DNA of 64,000 nucleotides from Geomonas diazotrophica (GCF_018919385.1 NZ_JAHLMF010000008.1:310001-374000); one strand, 5' to 3'; counted from the stretch's first letter, positions 18,877 through 28,787 are shown. Notes: generated from the sequence alone by a model not told the origin. Numbers and translations: made by a program.

Positions 18877-19618
18877 TGGTCTCAGTGTCAAGGTGCGGCT
18901 CATGCAGCTTGACCGGCTTGCCGCGCCTCATCCTCAGGTTCAGCATCTCCACCATGACCGAGAAAGCCATGGCGAAGTAGATGTACCCCTTGGGGATGTG
19001 CATCCCGAAGCCCTCTCCGATCAGGGAGACGCCGATCAAAAGCAAAAAGCTCAGGGCCAGCATTTTGATGGTCGGGTGTCTTTCCACGAAGGCGCTGATC
19101 TTGCCGGAGAAGAGCATCATGAAGCCGACGGAGATGACCACGGCGGCAACCATGATGAAGAGCTGGCTGGCCATGCCGATCGCGGTGATGATGGAGTCGA
19201 GCGAGAAGACGATGTCGAGGAGCAGGATCTGCACGATGACGGCGCCGAAGGTGGCGCCGACCTTCGCCGCGTGCACCACCTCTTCCCCTTCCAGCTTCTC
19301 GTGGATCTCCATGGTGCTCTTCCAGATCAGGAAGAGACCGCCCGAGAGGAGGATCAGGTCGCGACCGGAGATCTCGTTGCCGAAGAGGCTGAAAAGCGGG
19401 GTGGTGAGCCCCATGAGCCAGCTAAGGGAGAAGAGGAGCGCCACGCGGATGAACATCGCGAGAACGAGGCCAGTGAGCCTCGCCCTCTCCTGCTGGGCCG
19501 CGGGGAGCTTGCTGGCCTGGATGGAGATGAAGATGATGTTGTCGATGCCGAGCACGATCTCCAGCGCGCTCAGGGTAACCAGGGCCATCCAGACCTGCGG
19601 GTCGGTAAGCCAATCCAT
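18866..19618 (-). CDS. TerC family integral membrane protein
   Basis: This is an inner-membrane protein of 250 residues with about seven helices. ALEIVLGIDNIIFIS near residue 20 and the repeated LLDIVFSLDSIITAI near residue 130 carry the two Asp motifs of the TerC fold. TerC relatives take part in metal (Mn, Ca) export or in metalation of exported proteins; the link to tellurite is historical. It lies directly upstream of the metal efflux block on the same strand, which fits a metal role. Its last codons and stop lie inside a repeat copy, so the C terminus has probably been altered. Confidence 0.85.
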   Translation of the reverse strand: MDWLTDPQVWMALVTLSALEIVLGIDNIIFISIQASKLPAAQQERARLTGLVLAMFIRVALLFSLSWLMGLTTPLFSLFGNEISGRDLILLSGGLFLIWKSTMEIHEKLEGEEVVHAAKVGATFGAVIVQILLLDIVFSLDSIITAIGMASQLFIMVAAVVISVGFMMLFSGKISAFVERHPTIKMLALSFLLLIGVSLIGEGFGMHIPKGYIYFAMAFSVMVEMLNLRMRRGKPVKLHEPHLDTETRGE

Positions 19619-19657
19619 TGTGTCTCCTATGGTAGGTGCCCGTCACACGGGGAAACT

Positions 19658-19761
19658 GTAGGGGCGAATAATCATTCGCCCCCCTTTATCGGGTCATGAC
19701 CTCTCTCGCCACGGTACCGGTCAGGGCACCGGCGGCTGGGCAAATGATTATTTGCCCCTAC
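19658..19761. repeat. REP-like family 1, inverted doublet
   Basis: The left copy (19658-19681) starts with GTAG. The right copy (19738-19761) has the GGGCAAAT/ATTTGCCC stem and ends in CTAC, preceded by GGCACCGGCGGCT. Start-to-start distance is 80 bp. A short GC-rich family 2 palindrome follows at about 19771-19790. Confidence 0.85.
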
Positions 19762-19800
19762 AGATACCCTCGCCCCCTGGGCGAGGGAGAGTGGCCAATG

Positions 19801-20658
19801 TTACCGCCGTACCGCCATCTGCTCCAGCCGTGCGATGCGCTCTTCCATCGGCGGATGGGTGGAGAAGAGTTCCATCAGCCCCCCGCCGGTAAGCGGGTTC
19901 ACGATGAACATGTGCGCCGTAGCAGGGCGCGCCTCCTGCATGGGGAGCGCCTGCGAGGCCATGTGCAGCTTCCTGAGCGCCGAGGCGAGCGCCAGCGGGC
20001 GGCCGCAGATCTCGGCGCCGGTGGCGTCGGCCAGGTACTCGCGGGAGCGGGAAACCGCCATCTGGATCAGCATCGCGGCGATGGGTGCGATGATGGCCAT
20101 GGCCAGCGAACCGACCAGACCGCCGATGCCGCCCCCTTCCTCGTCGTCGCGCCCCCCCCCGAACATGGCGCCCCACTGCAGCATGTTGCCGATCATCGAG
20201 ATGGCGCCAGCGAAGGTGGCAGCGATGGTGCCCACCAGGATGTCGCGGTTCTGCACGTGCGCCAGTTCGTGCGCCATGACCCCTTCCAGTTCCTCGGGGG
20301 AGAGGATGCGCAGGATCCCTTCCGTCGCGGCAACCGCTGCGTGGTCCGGGTTACGCCCGGTGGCGAAGGCGTTGGGGCTGTCGGACGGAATGATGTAGAC
20401 CTTGGGCATGGGAAGCCCTGCGCGCATGGCGAGGTTACGCACCAGGTTGTAAAACATGGGGTGATCGTGCTCGCCGATCTCCTGCGCGCCGTACATGCTC
20501 AGCACGATCTTGTCCGAGAACCAGTAGGAGAAGAAGTTCATCCCGAGGGCGAGGACGAAGGCCATCATCATGCCGGACCTGCCCCCGAGAGCCTGTCCCA
20601 TGGTCACCATGAGCACGGTGAGAAGAGCTAGCAGAAATGTCGTTTTCAGTCTTTGCAT
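19801..20658 (-). CDS. htpX: Zinc metalloprotease HtpX
   Basis: This is an inner-membrane M48 protease of 285 residues that degrades damaged membrane proteins. Two N-terminal helices (about 6-45) are followed by the catalytic HELAH (in [14 protein letters not shown], about residue 130), two more helices, and the third zinc ligand in SREYLADA (about residue 205). The ATG follows AGAGGT. In E. coli the gene responds to envelope stress; no clear heat-shock promoter could be identified here. A hairpin sits 60-100 bp upstream of the start. Confidence 0.93.
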   Translation of the reverse strand: MQRLKTTFLLALLTVLMVTMGQALGGRSGMMMAFVLALGMNFFSYWFSDKIVLSMYGAQEIGEHDHPMFYNLVRNLAMRAGLPMPKVYIIPSDSPNAFATGRNPDHAAVAATEGILRILSPEELEGVMAHELAHVQNRDILVGTIAATFAGAISMIGNMLQWGAMFGGGRDDEEGGGIGGLVGSLAMAIIAPIAAMLIQMAVSRSREYLADATGAEICGRPLALASALRKLHMASQALPMQEARPATAHMFIVNPLTGGGLMELFSTHPPMEERIARLEQMAVRR

Positions 20659-20718
20659 AACATTTACCTCTACGAGTGTTATGTCCCGAAGGACTTGGTT
20701 CGGCCGAAGGTAAATAAA

Positions 20719-20759
20719 AAGACCTTTACCCTCGGCGTAGTTACCAGGATAAAGGTCTT
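20719..20759 (-). terminator. Hairpin followed by T-run upstream of htpX
   Basis: A 10-bp stem (AAGACCTTTA with its complement) surrounds a 21-nt loop and is followed on the minus strand by TTTTTATTT. It sits between the livK side and htpX and could be a terminator or part of the htpX leader. Confidence 0.55.
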
Positions 20760-20935
20760 GTTGACAGTTTAACTGCCCCGACTCCGGGTCTTGCGACCGT
20801 ATTGACGAAGTCCGGGTCGGCCTTTTCTCCGGCCGATAACTACTCCCCTTTAACGACTCGAAATATAATTTTTCCTATGCCAGTTGTCAAGGGCAATCGC
20901 AAACCCAGAACGCCCAAGGCAAAGGCACAAGACTC

Positions 20936-21034
20936 AACGCAAAGACGCGGCGCCGCAAAGACGCAAAGAAAAAGGCTTTTGATTGTAACCCGATTCTGGC
21001 TTTGCGTCTTGGCGGCTTTGCGCCTTTGCGTTGA
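20936..21034. repeat. CGCAAAG repeat (family 3), inverted doublet
   Basis: The left arm (20936-20970) repeats CGCAAAGACGC-like units; the right arm (20999-21034) is its inverse (TTTGCGTCTTGGCGGCTTTG). They are separated by about 28 bp. The rest of the gap 20659-21101 holds the two hairpins listed here and no gene. Confidence 0.75.
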
Positions 21035-21055
21035 AGCCTCTTGGCTAAAAAAAAA

Positions 21056-21081
21056 ACGGCCCCTGTCGAAACAGGGGCCGT
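21056..21081 (-). terminator. Terminator of livK
   Basis: A perfect 11-bp stem (ACGGCCCCTGT with its complement) with a 4-nt loop is followed by ten T on the minus strand, 21 bp after the livK stop codon. Confidence 0.92.
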
Positions 21082-21101
21082 CGGTGCTGCAGAGTCAGGC
21101 A

Positions 21102-22295
21102 TTAGTCCATCTTGACGGGTACTTTTGCCTTGAGGACGAACTTGCCGTCCTTGACATACAGGAGGGACAGCGGGCTCTTGATCGGCTCGCGGTTAGCCTG
21201 CATGCTGATGGTGCCGGAAACGCCTTCGAACTTCTTGGTCTGAGCCAGGGCGCCCTTGAAGACTTTCGGGTCAACGCTGTTCGCGCGCTTCATGGCGTCG
21301 GCCAGCAGCATTACAGCGTCGTAGCCCTGGGCGTCGAACAGGCCCGGGAGCTCGCCGTTGTGCTTGCCTTTGAACACCTCGATGAACTTGGCGGTAGCCG
21401 GAGCTGCCTGCTCGGTGGAGAAGCCGAGAGCGGACATGGAGCCTTCGACAGCCGGGCCACCCAGCTCGATGAATTTCGGGGAGAACAGGCCGTCGCCGCC
21501 GAACATCGGAGCCTTCAGACCCTGCTTGCGGGCCTCTTTCATGATGAGGGCGCCTTCGGTGTAGTAACCGGAGAACAGGATGACGTCCGGCTTCTTGCCC
21601 TTGATGTTGGTGATCTGGGCGGAGAAGTCCTTGTCGCCGTCTTTAACCTTCTCGTCGGCAACGATCTTGATGGACGGAACCTTGGCGGCTGCGTCGCGGA
21701 AGGTCTGGGACAGACCGACGGAGTAGTCGTTGTTGTCGGAGGTGACGATAGCTACCTTCTTGAAGCCGAGGTCTTTCGCGAAGTACTCGATGCACGCCGG
21801 AATGGCGATGGAGTCGAGCAGGGTGTCGCGGAAGATGAAGTCGCCCACTTCGACGACGCCCGGGCCGGTTGCGCCTGCGGAGAGGAGCACGACGCCTGCT
21901 TTCTGCGCGATCGGAGCGGCAACCTTGGTGATGCCGGTGGTCGGGTCGCCAACGATGGCGGTGACGTTGTCGCGGGAGATGAACTTCTGGGTGACAGAAG
22001 CGCCTTCCTGCTTGTCGCCACGGTTATCGGCTTCGACGATCTCGATCTTCTTGCCCTGGATGCCGCCGGCAGCGTTGATCTCGTCGGCAGCCATCTTCAT
22101 GCCTTCCAGGGTCGGCTTGCCGAACATGGCGACGTCGCCGGTGAGGGCGCCGAGGAAGCCGATCTTGATGGTGTTGCCGGCCGGAGCGGCGGCCGGAGCA
22201 GCGCCCTCTTTGGCCTCTTCTTTCTTCTTGCAGCCGAATGCACCGACTGCGAGCATCGCTACGAGCAGCAATGCGCTGATCTTCTTAAAGCTCAT
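21102..22295 (-). CDS. livK: Branched-chain amino acid ABC transporter substrate-binding lipoprotein
   Basis: This is a periplasmic binding protein (type 1 fold, Leu/Ile/Val-binding family) of 397 residues. The signal peptide ends in a lipobox (VGAFGC; Cys22), so it is a lipoprotein anchored in the membrane rather than free as in E. coli. A Lys/Glu and then Ala/Pro-rich linker leads to the binding domain. It has its own promoter and a strong terminator and is single-cistron; its membrane partners are most likely the livHMGF genes about 9 kb downstream. Confidence 0.93.
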   Translation of the reverse strand: MSFKKISALLLVAMLAVGAFGCKKKEEAKEGAAPAAAPAGNTIKIGFLGALTGDVAMFGKPTLEGMKMAADEINAAGGIQGKKIEIVEADNRGDKQEGASVTQKFISRDNVTAIVGDPTTGITKVAAPIAQKAGVVLLSAGATGPGVVEVGDFIFRDTLLDSIAIPACIEYFAKDLGFKKVAIVTSDNNDYSVGLSQTFRDAAAKVPSIKIVADEKVKDGDKDFSAQITNIKGKKPDVILFSGYYTEGALIMKEARKQGLKAPMFGGDGLFSPKFIELGGPAVEGSMSALGFSTEQAAPATAKFIEVFKGKHNGELPGLFDAQGYDAVMLLADAMKRANSVDPKVFKGALAQTKKFEGVSGTISMQANREPIKSPLSLLYVKDGKFVLKAKVPVKMD

Positions 22296-22357
22296 GCAGA
22301 CTACCTCCTTGGGTTTGATTGATCACATTGTTAGGTCCAGCTTCTACACGTCAACAG

Positions 22358-22385
22358 ATTCTAATTGTCACTACTCGATTGTCAA
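22358..22385 (-). promoter_or_regulatory. Sigma-70 promoter for livK
   Basis: The minus strand carries a perfect TTGACA, a 16-bp spacer and TAGAAT. The transcript start is expected near 22351, about 55 nt before the ATG. A good ribosome site (AAGGAGG) lies in the leader. Confidence 0.65.
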
Positions 22386-22406
22386 GACAGTGGCACTGAA
22401 ATTCCC

Positions 22407-22433
22407 CTCTCCGGCTCAGTTCAAGCCGGAGAG
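22407..22433 (-). terminator. Hairpin downstream of the porin gene
   Basis: A perfect 10-bp stem (CTCTCCGGCT with its complement) has a 7-nt loop, 16 bp after the porin stop codon. The T-run is poor, so termination may be only partial, with read-through into livK. Confidence 0.55.
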
Positions 22434-22448
22434 GAAAATGTATCTGTC

Positions 22449-23762
22449 TTAGAAGTTGTACTTGGCAATGAGCTTTGCATCCCAAAGGTTGTCAGCATCT
22501 TCGCCAGCGCTGATGCCTTTGAAGTGGTCGCCGAGGAAGAGGTAGCCGGCGCGGGCGCCGAGGGTCACGTTTGCGGTCAGCTTGTAGTAAGCTTCGGCGT
22601 TGATCTCGGTGCCGAGGTACTTGCTGTCGCCGTTGGCGCTGCGAGCCTGGAGGTCCTTGGCAACGGCAGCGAAGCCTGCGTTGGCGCTGGCGGATACCTT
22701 GTCGTTGAAGGTGTAGTCGTAACCCAAGGTGCCCATGATGACGCCTTCGTTGTTGTTGTTAACGTCATAGATGATGGCGTTGTCGATGGTGGTCGCGTAC
22801 TTGTCGCGGCCCAGCATGATCATCTCGGAATCGTAGAACTGGCCGCCTTCGGTGAAGCCCCTGTCGGAGGCGGGTACGTACCAGGCGTTCTTGCCGCCGG
22901 AAACGTAGATGAACTCGGTACGGGCGGTGCCGCCTGCCAGCGGCATCTTGGCGCCGACGTTAAAAGCGTAACCTTTGGCATCTACATCGGTGGTGATCTC
23001 GCCTGCCTGCTTGGCGACGAAGGCGTTCACGGACACCGGACCGAAGTTGCCGGCAGCGTTCACGCCGAAGGTGTGAACCTTCGCGTCAGGGAACACGGTG
23101 TACAGACCGGGGGTGTGCTGGTCGCGAATGAAGTAGTAGGCAGCACCAACGGAGAGATCCTTGCTGATGTTGTACTTACCGTCGAGGGAGTACATGTCGA
23201 AGGTGTTCTTGCCGAGCACGTCCTGGCCTGCCTTGCCGCCATCGGCGGAGTCATGGAAACGGAAGTAACCGGCTGCAATGCTGGCGTTGGAGTAGTCGTG
23301 GGAGAGAAGCACACCGGCCATGTCGGCGTCGAACAGGATCCCTTTGAAGGAGTCGTTGTACGGCTGCATACCGATCTTGGCGTTGACCTGCGGGTAGTTC
23401 AGGTCGAGATAGATGTGCTTGGTCTCCATGTTGACGGTGTCGGCGCCGAGAGCACCGCCGCCCCCACGGGCATTCTCGTAGGAGCTGTTGCCCCAGAAGT
23501 TGTAGTCGAACTCGAACTTGGTGACCAGTTTGACATGGTCGTCAGCCTTGGCGGTGTAGCCGAGGCGGAGACGCTGCACGAAGTAGTTTGCGGTCGGAGC
23601 ATCCTTCGCGATGATGTTGGTACCCGCGAAGTTGCCGTTGTCGAAGAATGCGGTGAATGCGCCATTGAACTGGTTCTCGAGAGCGAGAGCGGAGCCTGCG
23701 GATGCTGCGGTCAGTGCGGTTGCGATGGCTACTACTAACAGCTTCTTGTTGCTTTTTTTCAT
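22449..23762 (-). CDS. Outer-membrane beta-barrel porin
   Basis: The product has 437 residues with a cleavable signal peptide (cut near SALA|LENQF). The rest alternates short beta strands and polar loops rich in Gly, Asn and Asp, and the chain ends in a Phe (AKYNF), the usual signal for outer-membrane barrel assembly. No lipobox or heme motif is present. It is probably a diffusion porin; the substrate is unknown. The ATG at 23762 was chosen because GAGGAGGAAG lies upstream. It is next to livK and a polar amino acid transporter, which suggests a share in solute uptake but does not prove it. Confidence 0.8.
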   Translation of the reverse strand: MKKSNKKLLVVAIATALTAASAGSALALENQFNGAFTAFFDNGNFAGTNIIAKDAPTANYFVQRLRLGYTAKADDHVKLVTKFEFDYNFWGNSSYENARGGGGALGADTVNMETKHIYLDLNYPQVNAKIGMQPYNDSFKGILFDADMAGVLLSHDYSNASIAAGYFRFHDSADGGKAGQDVLGKNTFDMYSLDGKYNISKDLSVGAAYYFIRDQHTPGLYTVFPDAKVHTFGVNAAGNFGPVSVNAFVAKQAGEITTDVDAKGYAFNVGAKMPLAGGTARTEFIYVSGGKNAWYVPASDRGFTEGGQFYDSEMIMLGRDKYATTIDNAIIYDVNNNNEGVIMGTLGYDYTFNDKVSASANAGFAAVAKDLQARSANGDSKYLGTEINAEAYYKLTANVTLGARAGYLFLGDHFKGISAGEDADNLWDAKLIAKYNF

Positions 23763-23885
23763 GTACTTCCTCCTCGTGTGTAGTAATTGCATTACAGCGT
23801 TTTTGAGACTGTGTTGCCCGGTTAAACTGAGAAGAACCGTATCCCCCCTTTCGTGGTACTGAATGAAAAAAACGCAGATACAGAA

Positions 23886-23911
23886 CTGGCCCCTGCTGAC
23901 GCAGGGGCCAG
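23886..23911 (-). terminator. Terminator of the polar amino acid transporter operon
   Basis: A perfect 11-bp stem (CTGGCCCCTGC with its complement) has a 4-nt loop, directly after the ATPase stop codon on the minus strand. The tail is only moderately T-rich. Confidence 0.7.
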
Positions 23912-23918
23912 CGATAAA

Positions 23919-24641
<723 letters not shown>

Positions 24642-24651
24642 TTTCCTGCGG

Positions 24652-25437
24652 CTATTTGTTGACACTGACACGCTCCTCCATTACGCCGATGATCTTCGAG
24701 AAGAACAAGGTGATGATCAGGTAGATCAGGGCGATGACCGTGTAGGTCTCAAAATAGGTGAAGGACTCGGAGGCGTACTCGCGGCCGCGGCGCAAAAGGT
24801 CGGCTACGGCGATGATGGAGACCAGCGAGGAATCCTTCAAAAGGGCGATGAACTCGTTGCCCACCGGCGGGAGGATCACCTTGACCGCCTGGGGGAGGAT
24901 GACGTGGATCATGGTCTGACGGCCGTTCATACCCAGCGAGAGGGCCGCCTCGCGCTGCCCCTTGGCGATCGACTCGATCCCGGCGCGCACCACCTCGCCC
25001 ATGTAGGCTCCGTAGCAGACGGCCATGGCGATGATGGCGGAAAGGATGGCGGGGACCTTCACGATGGTGCCGAGGGCGTAGTAGATGTAGAAGATCTGCA
25101 CCAGCAGCGGGATGCCGCGGATGACTTCCACGTAAAGGGATGCGACGCCGTTGAAGAAGCGGTTCTTGGAAATCCGGCCCAACCCGGTTACGAGGCCGAT
25201 GACGATGGCCAGCAGTATCGCCCCGAGGGTCACCTGGAAGGTCACCGCGATGCCGTCGGGAACGAACTTGATAATGTTGAGGTACGGGTCCGGTTTGCTC
25301 CAGACCAGGTAGCCAATGGTGCCGATGGCGCCAAAGAACGCTATGCGCCAGGCGGTGAACAGGCCGCGGTCGCTTTTACGGGGGATGGCTGCGCCGTCCC
25401 CTACGTCGATAATCTGCTTTTTTGCTTCAGTACCCAT
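24652..25437 (-). CDS. Polar amino acid ABC transporter, permease
   Basis: This is an inner-membrane permease of the HisM/GlnP family, 261 residues, with a cytoplasmic N-terminal extension of about 30 residues and five helices. The EAA coupling loop reads [19 protein letters not shown]. Only one permease gene is present, so the transporter is probably a homodimer. It is coupled to the ATPase gene and separated from the binding-protein gene by a large hairpin. Confidence 0.92.
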   Translation of the reverse strand: MGTEAKKQIIDVGDGAAIPRKSDRGLFTAWRIAFFGAIGTIGYLVWSKPDPYLNIIKFVPDGIAVTFQVTLGAILLAIVIGLVTGLGRISKNRFFNGVASLYVEVIRGIPLLVQIFYIYYALGTIVKVPAILSAIIAMAVCYGAYMGEVVRAGIESIAKGQREAALSLGMNGRQTMIHVILPQAVKVILPPVGNEFIALLKDSSLVSIIAVADLLRRGREYASESFTYFETYTVIALIYLIITLFFSKIIGVMEERVSVNK

Positions 25438-25512
25438 GCTTTCTTGTGACCGTCCTGGGCCGGTGTTTGCCGGCGGTGTTGATGCGCTACCGTGGTGCCG
25501 TTCTCTTTAAAG

Positions 25513-25570
25513 AAAGCTCCTGCAGAGGCGGTTACTACTGTCGGGTAGTGATCCGTTCTGCAGGAGCTTT
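25513..25570 (-). terminator. Large hairpin between binding-protein and permease genes
   Basis: A 14-bp outer stem (AAAGCTCCTGCAGA with its complement) encloses a second small hairpin and is followed on the minus strand by TTTCTTT. It probably ends most transcripts after the binding-protein gene, giving excess binding protein over membrane parts. Confidence 0.75.
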
Positions 25571-25578
25571 GAGGGTGT

Positions 25579-26322
25579 TTACTTAAGCTGCCACTTCTTC
25601 TTCAGCTGAAGGTCGATCTTCTTTTTCTGAACCGCTGCGATACCCTTGTTCAGCTGGGCCACCAGCTCCTTGTTCCCCTTCTTGACCACGATGCCGTAAG
25701 CCTCCTTGGTGAAGGACTTGCCGACGATCTTGAACTTGGAGCTGTACTCCTTCTTCTGGAGAGCGTAGGTGATGGCGGTCGGCTCGTCGCAGACGACGCC
25801 GGCGATACGGCCGGCAGCCATGTCCTCGAAGGCGAGGCCGACTTCGTCATAGGTCTTCAGTTCGACGCCGGCAACCTTCTTGACTTCCATGGCACCGGTG
25901 GTGCCGATCTGTGCGCCGATCTTCTTGCCTTTCAGGTCCGCGATCTTGGTCCCCTTCTCAGCCTTGGGCACGACCAGGATCTGGCCGATCTGGACATAGG
26001 GGGTGGTGAAGTCGTACTTGGCCTGGCGCTCCGGGGTGATGGTGACCGAGGAGATGATGGCATCGTACTGACCCGCCTCAACGCCGGCGAAGATGCCGTC
26101 CCAAGCGGTGTTCTTGAAGGTGACCTGCAGGCCGGCTTCTTTGGCGACGGCAGTCATGAAATCGATGTCGAAGCCCACGATTTTCTTGTTGGCGTCAACG
26201 AACTCCATCGGCGGCCAGGTTGCGTCGGACGCAACGGTGATCGCCTTCGGTGCGGCGAAAGCTGCAGACACAAAACAGAGTCCCAAAGCCAAAACTGCAG
26301 TCATCATACGAAGTGCTTTCAT
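25579..26322 (-). CDS. Polar amino acid ABC transporter, periplasmic binding protein
   Basis: This is a type 2 periplasmic binding protein (SBP_bac_3), 247 residues with a signal peptide cut near AAFA|APKAI. The family opening VASDATWPPMEFVD and the stretch FDIDFMTAVAKEAGL contain the amino acid carboxylate contacts. Glutamine, glutamate or a basic amino acid are all possible ligands. The ATG at 26322 follows GGAGGAAG. It leads the three-gene transporter operon behind a good sigma-70 promoter. Confidence 0.92.
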   Translation of the reverse strand: MKALRMMTAVLALGLCFVSAAFAAPKAITVASDATWPPMEFVDANKKIVGFDIDFMTAVAKEAGLQVTFKNTAWDGIFAGVEAGQYDAIISSVTITPERQAKYDFTTPYVQIGQILVVPKAEKGTKIADLKGKKIGAQIGTTGAMEVKKVAGVELKTYDEVGLAFEDMAAGRIAGVVCDEPTAITYALQKKEYSSKFKIVGKSFTKEAYGIVVKKGNKELVAQLNKGIAAVQKKKIDLQLKKKWQLK

Positions 26323-26385
26323 GCTTCCTCCATAAATTCTCTTTAATATTAAACGGCATACACCATTTAGCTTACCGCCGCATAC

Positions 26386-26414
26386 TTTTAAAGCTATTCC
26401 ACCCCTCTTGTCAA
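26386..26414 (-). promoter_or_regulatory. Sigma-70 promoter for the polar amino acid transporter operon
   Basis: The minus strand carries a perfect TTGACA, a 17-bp spacer and TTAAAA. The expected start near 26379 gives a leader of about 56 nt. Confidence 0.5.
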
Positions 26415-26477
26415 CCACTTATTAATTTGGCGTTGCGCTCGTTTTAAGCTCATGTTAACTTGTCTTACCACAATTAA

Positions 26478-27416
26478 GTGAATTCAAGGTTTTATGAGGT
26501 CAAAATTACTTTGGGATCTGTCAAAAAATTTCGTGCGGGTATACTTCTTTTGATAACAACGTTCTTCTGGGGCGTAACTTTCACTGTTGTGAAGGACGCA
26601 ATCAGCAAGGTGGACGTTTTCGTTTTCCTGTCACAAAGATTTTTAATCGCCGCTGCAATCATGCTTCCGTTTGCTTTAGCGCGCACTAATAGAGTAAAAA
26701 TTAAGCTACTCACACACGGGTCCATCCTTGGAGTTCTCTTATTTGCATCCTACGCCTTCCAGACCGTAGCACTGAAGTACACGAGCGCCTCGAACACCGG
26801 CTTTTTGACCGGCCTGAGTGTCCTTTTGGTGCCGCTTTTCGGTGCCGCCATTTTCCGACATGCCGTCGGTCCCGGCATCAGGTGGGGTGTTGGGCTCGCC
26901 ACCCCGGGTTTGTTCCTGCTTTGCACCGATGGCAGCCTCAGTTTCAACGTAGGTGACGTGCTCGGCGCCATCTGCGGGGCCTGCGTCGCCCTGCACCTCC
27001 TCTACACCAGCCACTTCGCCCGTCACGCCGACAGCGATGTTTACCTTCTCACCACGTTGCAGCTCTCCGTCGTCGGCGTGCTGAGCCTCGCCTCGGCGTT
27101 GCTGCGGGGCCAGCAGGTCTTCGTCTGGCACCCGGAACTCCTCTGGACCCTGGTGGTCTGCGTGCTGATAGCCACCATCTTCGCGTTCCTGGTACAGACT
27201 ACCATGCAGAAATGGATCAGCCCGGCCCATACCGCGCTCATCTTCTGCACCGAGCCTGTCTTCGCTGCCGGCTATGCCTACTACGCCGCCGGCGAGAGGC
27301 TCGGTCTCCTCGGATTCCTGGGTGCCGCACTGATCCTCGCGGGGATGATCGTTTCTGAACTGCTCCCCGATGGAGCGGAGAGCGCGGACAGCGTAACCGT
27401 CGCCGCCGAAGTATGA
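26478..27416 (+). CDS. EamA/DMT family transporter
   Basis: This is a ten-helix inner-membrane transporter of 312 residues with two EamA halves (LLITTFFWGVTFTVVKD near the start and a second copy from about residue 150). The substrate is unknown; exporters of amino acids and small metabolites are common in the family. The start is uncertain: the GTG at 26478 has no good ribosome site, and a TTG at 26511 is an alternative. The first 250 bp are clearly richer in A and T than the rest of the gene, which may reflect a mosaic origin or selection on the 5' end. Confidence 0.8.
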   Translation: MNSRFYEVKITLGSVKKFRAGILLLITTFFWGVTFTVVKDAISKVDVFVFLSQRFLIAAAIMLPFALARTNRVKIKLLTHGSILGVLLFASYAFQTVALKYTSASNTGFLTGLSVLLVPLFGAAIFRHAVGPGIRWGVGLATPGLFLLCTDGSLSFNVGDVLGAICGACVALHLLYTSHFARHADSDVYLLTTLQLSVVGVLSLASALLRGQQVFVWHPELLWTLVVCVLIATIFAFLVQTTMQKWISPAHTALIFCTEPVFAAGYAYYAAGERLGLLGFLGAALILAGMIVSELLPDGAESADSVTVAAEV

Positions 27417-27434
27417 CCGCCGTTAAGTTATCGG

Positions 27435-27463
27435 TTGACACCGGTTTCTGCTTATAATAATTT
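27435..27463 (+). promoter_or_regulatory. Sigma-70 promoter for threonine aldolase
   Basis: TTGACA, a 17-bp spacer and TAATTT. It starts 19 bp after the EamA stop codon and about 65 bp before the ATG at 27530. Confidence 0.5.
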
Positions 27464-27529
27464 TTTCGGTCTGGCCATACCGGTCATACATGCACAAGCG
27501 GGGCACCGGCCTCGCTAAAAGGGGAAGCG

Positions 27530-28582
27530 ATGATTAACACGGGAGACCACAGCGAGCTCAAGCACCATTTCGCCAGCGACAACTACGCAGGGATCTGCGG
27601 CGAGGCGTGGCAGGCGATGGCGGAAGCCAACAGCGGGCTGGCCAGCTCCTACGGTGACGACCGCTGGACCGCGCAGGCCTGCGAGAAGATCAGGGAGCTC
27701 TTCGAGAAGGATTGCGAGGTGTTCTTCGTCTTCAACGGCACCGCGGCGAACTCGCTGGCTCTGGCATCGCTTTGCCAGTCCTACCATTCCATCGTCTGCC
27801 ACGAGATGGCCCACATCGAGACCGATGAGTGCGGCGCCTCGGAGTTTTTCTCCAACGGCACCAAGGTGCTTCTGGTGCCGGGAGAAAACGGCAAGATAAA
27901 CCTCGACGCCGTCGAGCACACCATCACCAAGCGCAGCGACATCCACTACCCCAAGGCGCGGGCACTGAGCATCACCCAGGCAACGGAACTGGGCACGGTG
28001 TATTCCGTCAACGAGCTGCAGGCGATCGGGGAGCTGGCGAAGCGGTTCGACCTGCGGGTGCACATGGATGGAGCCCGATTCGCCAACGCGGTGGCTTCCC
28101 TGAACGTGTCCCCCAAGGAGATCAGCTGGCAGGCGGGGGTCGACGTCCTCACCTTCGGAGGGACCAAGAACGGTTTCGCCATCGGAGAGGCGGTCGTGTT
28201 CTTCAACAAAGAACTCGCCTACGAGTTCGACTACCGTTGCAAGCAGGCCGGCCAGCTCGCCTCGAAGATGCGTTTCCTCACCGCCCCTTGGATCGGCATG
28301 CTGGAGAGCGGCGCCTGGCTGCGAAACGCGGCGCACGCCAACAACTGCGCACGGTTGCTCGCCAACGAAATCAAGAAGATCCCGCAGGTTCGCATCATGT
28401 TCGAGAGCCAGGCCAACTCCGTGTTCCTTGAGATGGCGCCGGAAGCGCTGGAAGCCCTTCGTGCCCGCGGCTGGCACTTTTACACCTTCATAGGCTCCGG
28501 CGGCGCACGTTTCATGTGCTCCTGGGACACCAAGGTGGACGAGGTCGCCAACTTGGTGGCCGACATCAAGGCGTGCGTTTAG
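27530..28582 (+). CDS. ltaE: Low-specificity L-threonine aldolase family protein
   Basis: This is a PLP enzyme of 350 residues in the fold-type I beta-eliminating lyase/threonine aldolase family, which cleaves threonine or allo-threonine to glycine and acetaldehyde. The opening FASDNYAG, the PLP-binding Asp-His region HMDGARFANA and the PLP Lys in FGGTKNGF are visible. The ATG follows AGGGGAAG. It has its own promoter and stands alone between two repeat-rich gaps. Confidence 0.88.
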   Translation: MINTGDHSELKHHFASDNYAGICGEAWQAMAEANSGLASSYGDDRWTAQACEKIRELFEKDCEVFFVFNGTAANSLALASLCQSYHSIVCHEMAHIETDECGASEFFSNGTKVLLVPGENGKINLDAVEHTITKRSDIHYPKARALSITQATELGTVYSVNELQAIGELAKRFDLRVHMDGARFANAVASLNVSPKEISWQAGVDVLTFGGTKNGFAIGEAVVFFNKELAYEFDYRCKQAGQLASKMRFLTAPWIGMLESGAWLRNAAHANNCARLLANEIKKIPQVRIMFESQANSVFLEMAPEALEALRARGWHFYTFIGSGGARFMCSWDTKVDEVANLVADIKACV

Positions 28583-28633
28583 CCTATCGGACCAGCTGAT
28601 CAGCCCTGATCTTCCACCACAGGCGTCTACACT

Positions 28634-28728
28634 CCCCTCTCCCTCTGGGAGAGGGCTAGGGTGAGGGGATTGCCACTCTAAACCTCCCTCACCCGCCCTT
28701 CGGGCACCCTCTCCCGGAGGGAGAGGGG
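28634..28728. repeat. GC-rich repeat family 2, inverted doublet
   Basis: CCCTCTCCC, a short loop, GGGAGAGGG and the tail GTGAGGGG (28634-28668) face the inverse unit at 28684-28728, 15 bp apart. Apart from this and the following terminator the gap 28583-28865 is empty. Confidence 0.75.
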
Positions 28729-28787
28729 ACCAGCGCGGGACCATCTCTACGTAAATTTGGTTGGAAGGTGCTTTACCACGTGCAAAC

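Noticed and set aside
20719-20759. Riboswitch or RNA thermometer upstream of htpX
   Set aside because: Only a simple hairpin with T-run is visible, with no ribosome site sequestered in it; a terminator explains it more simply.
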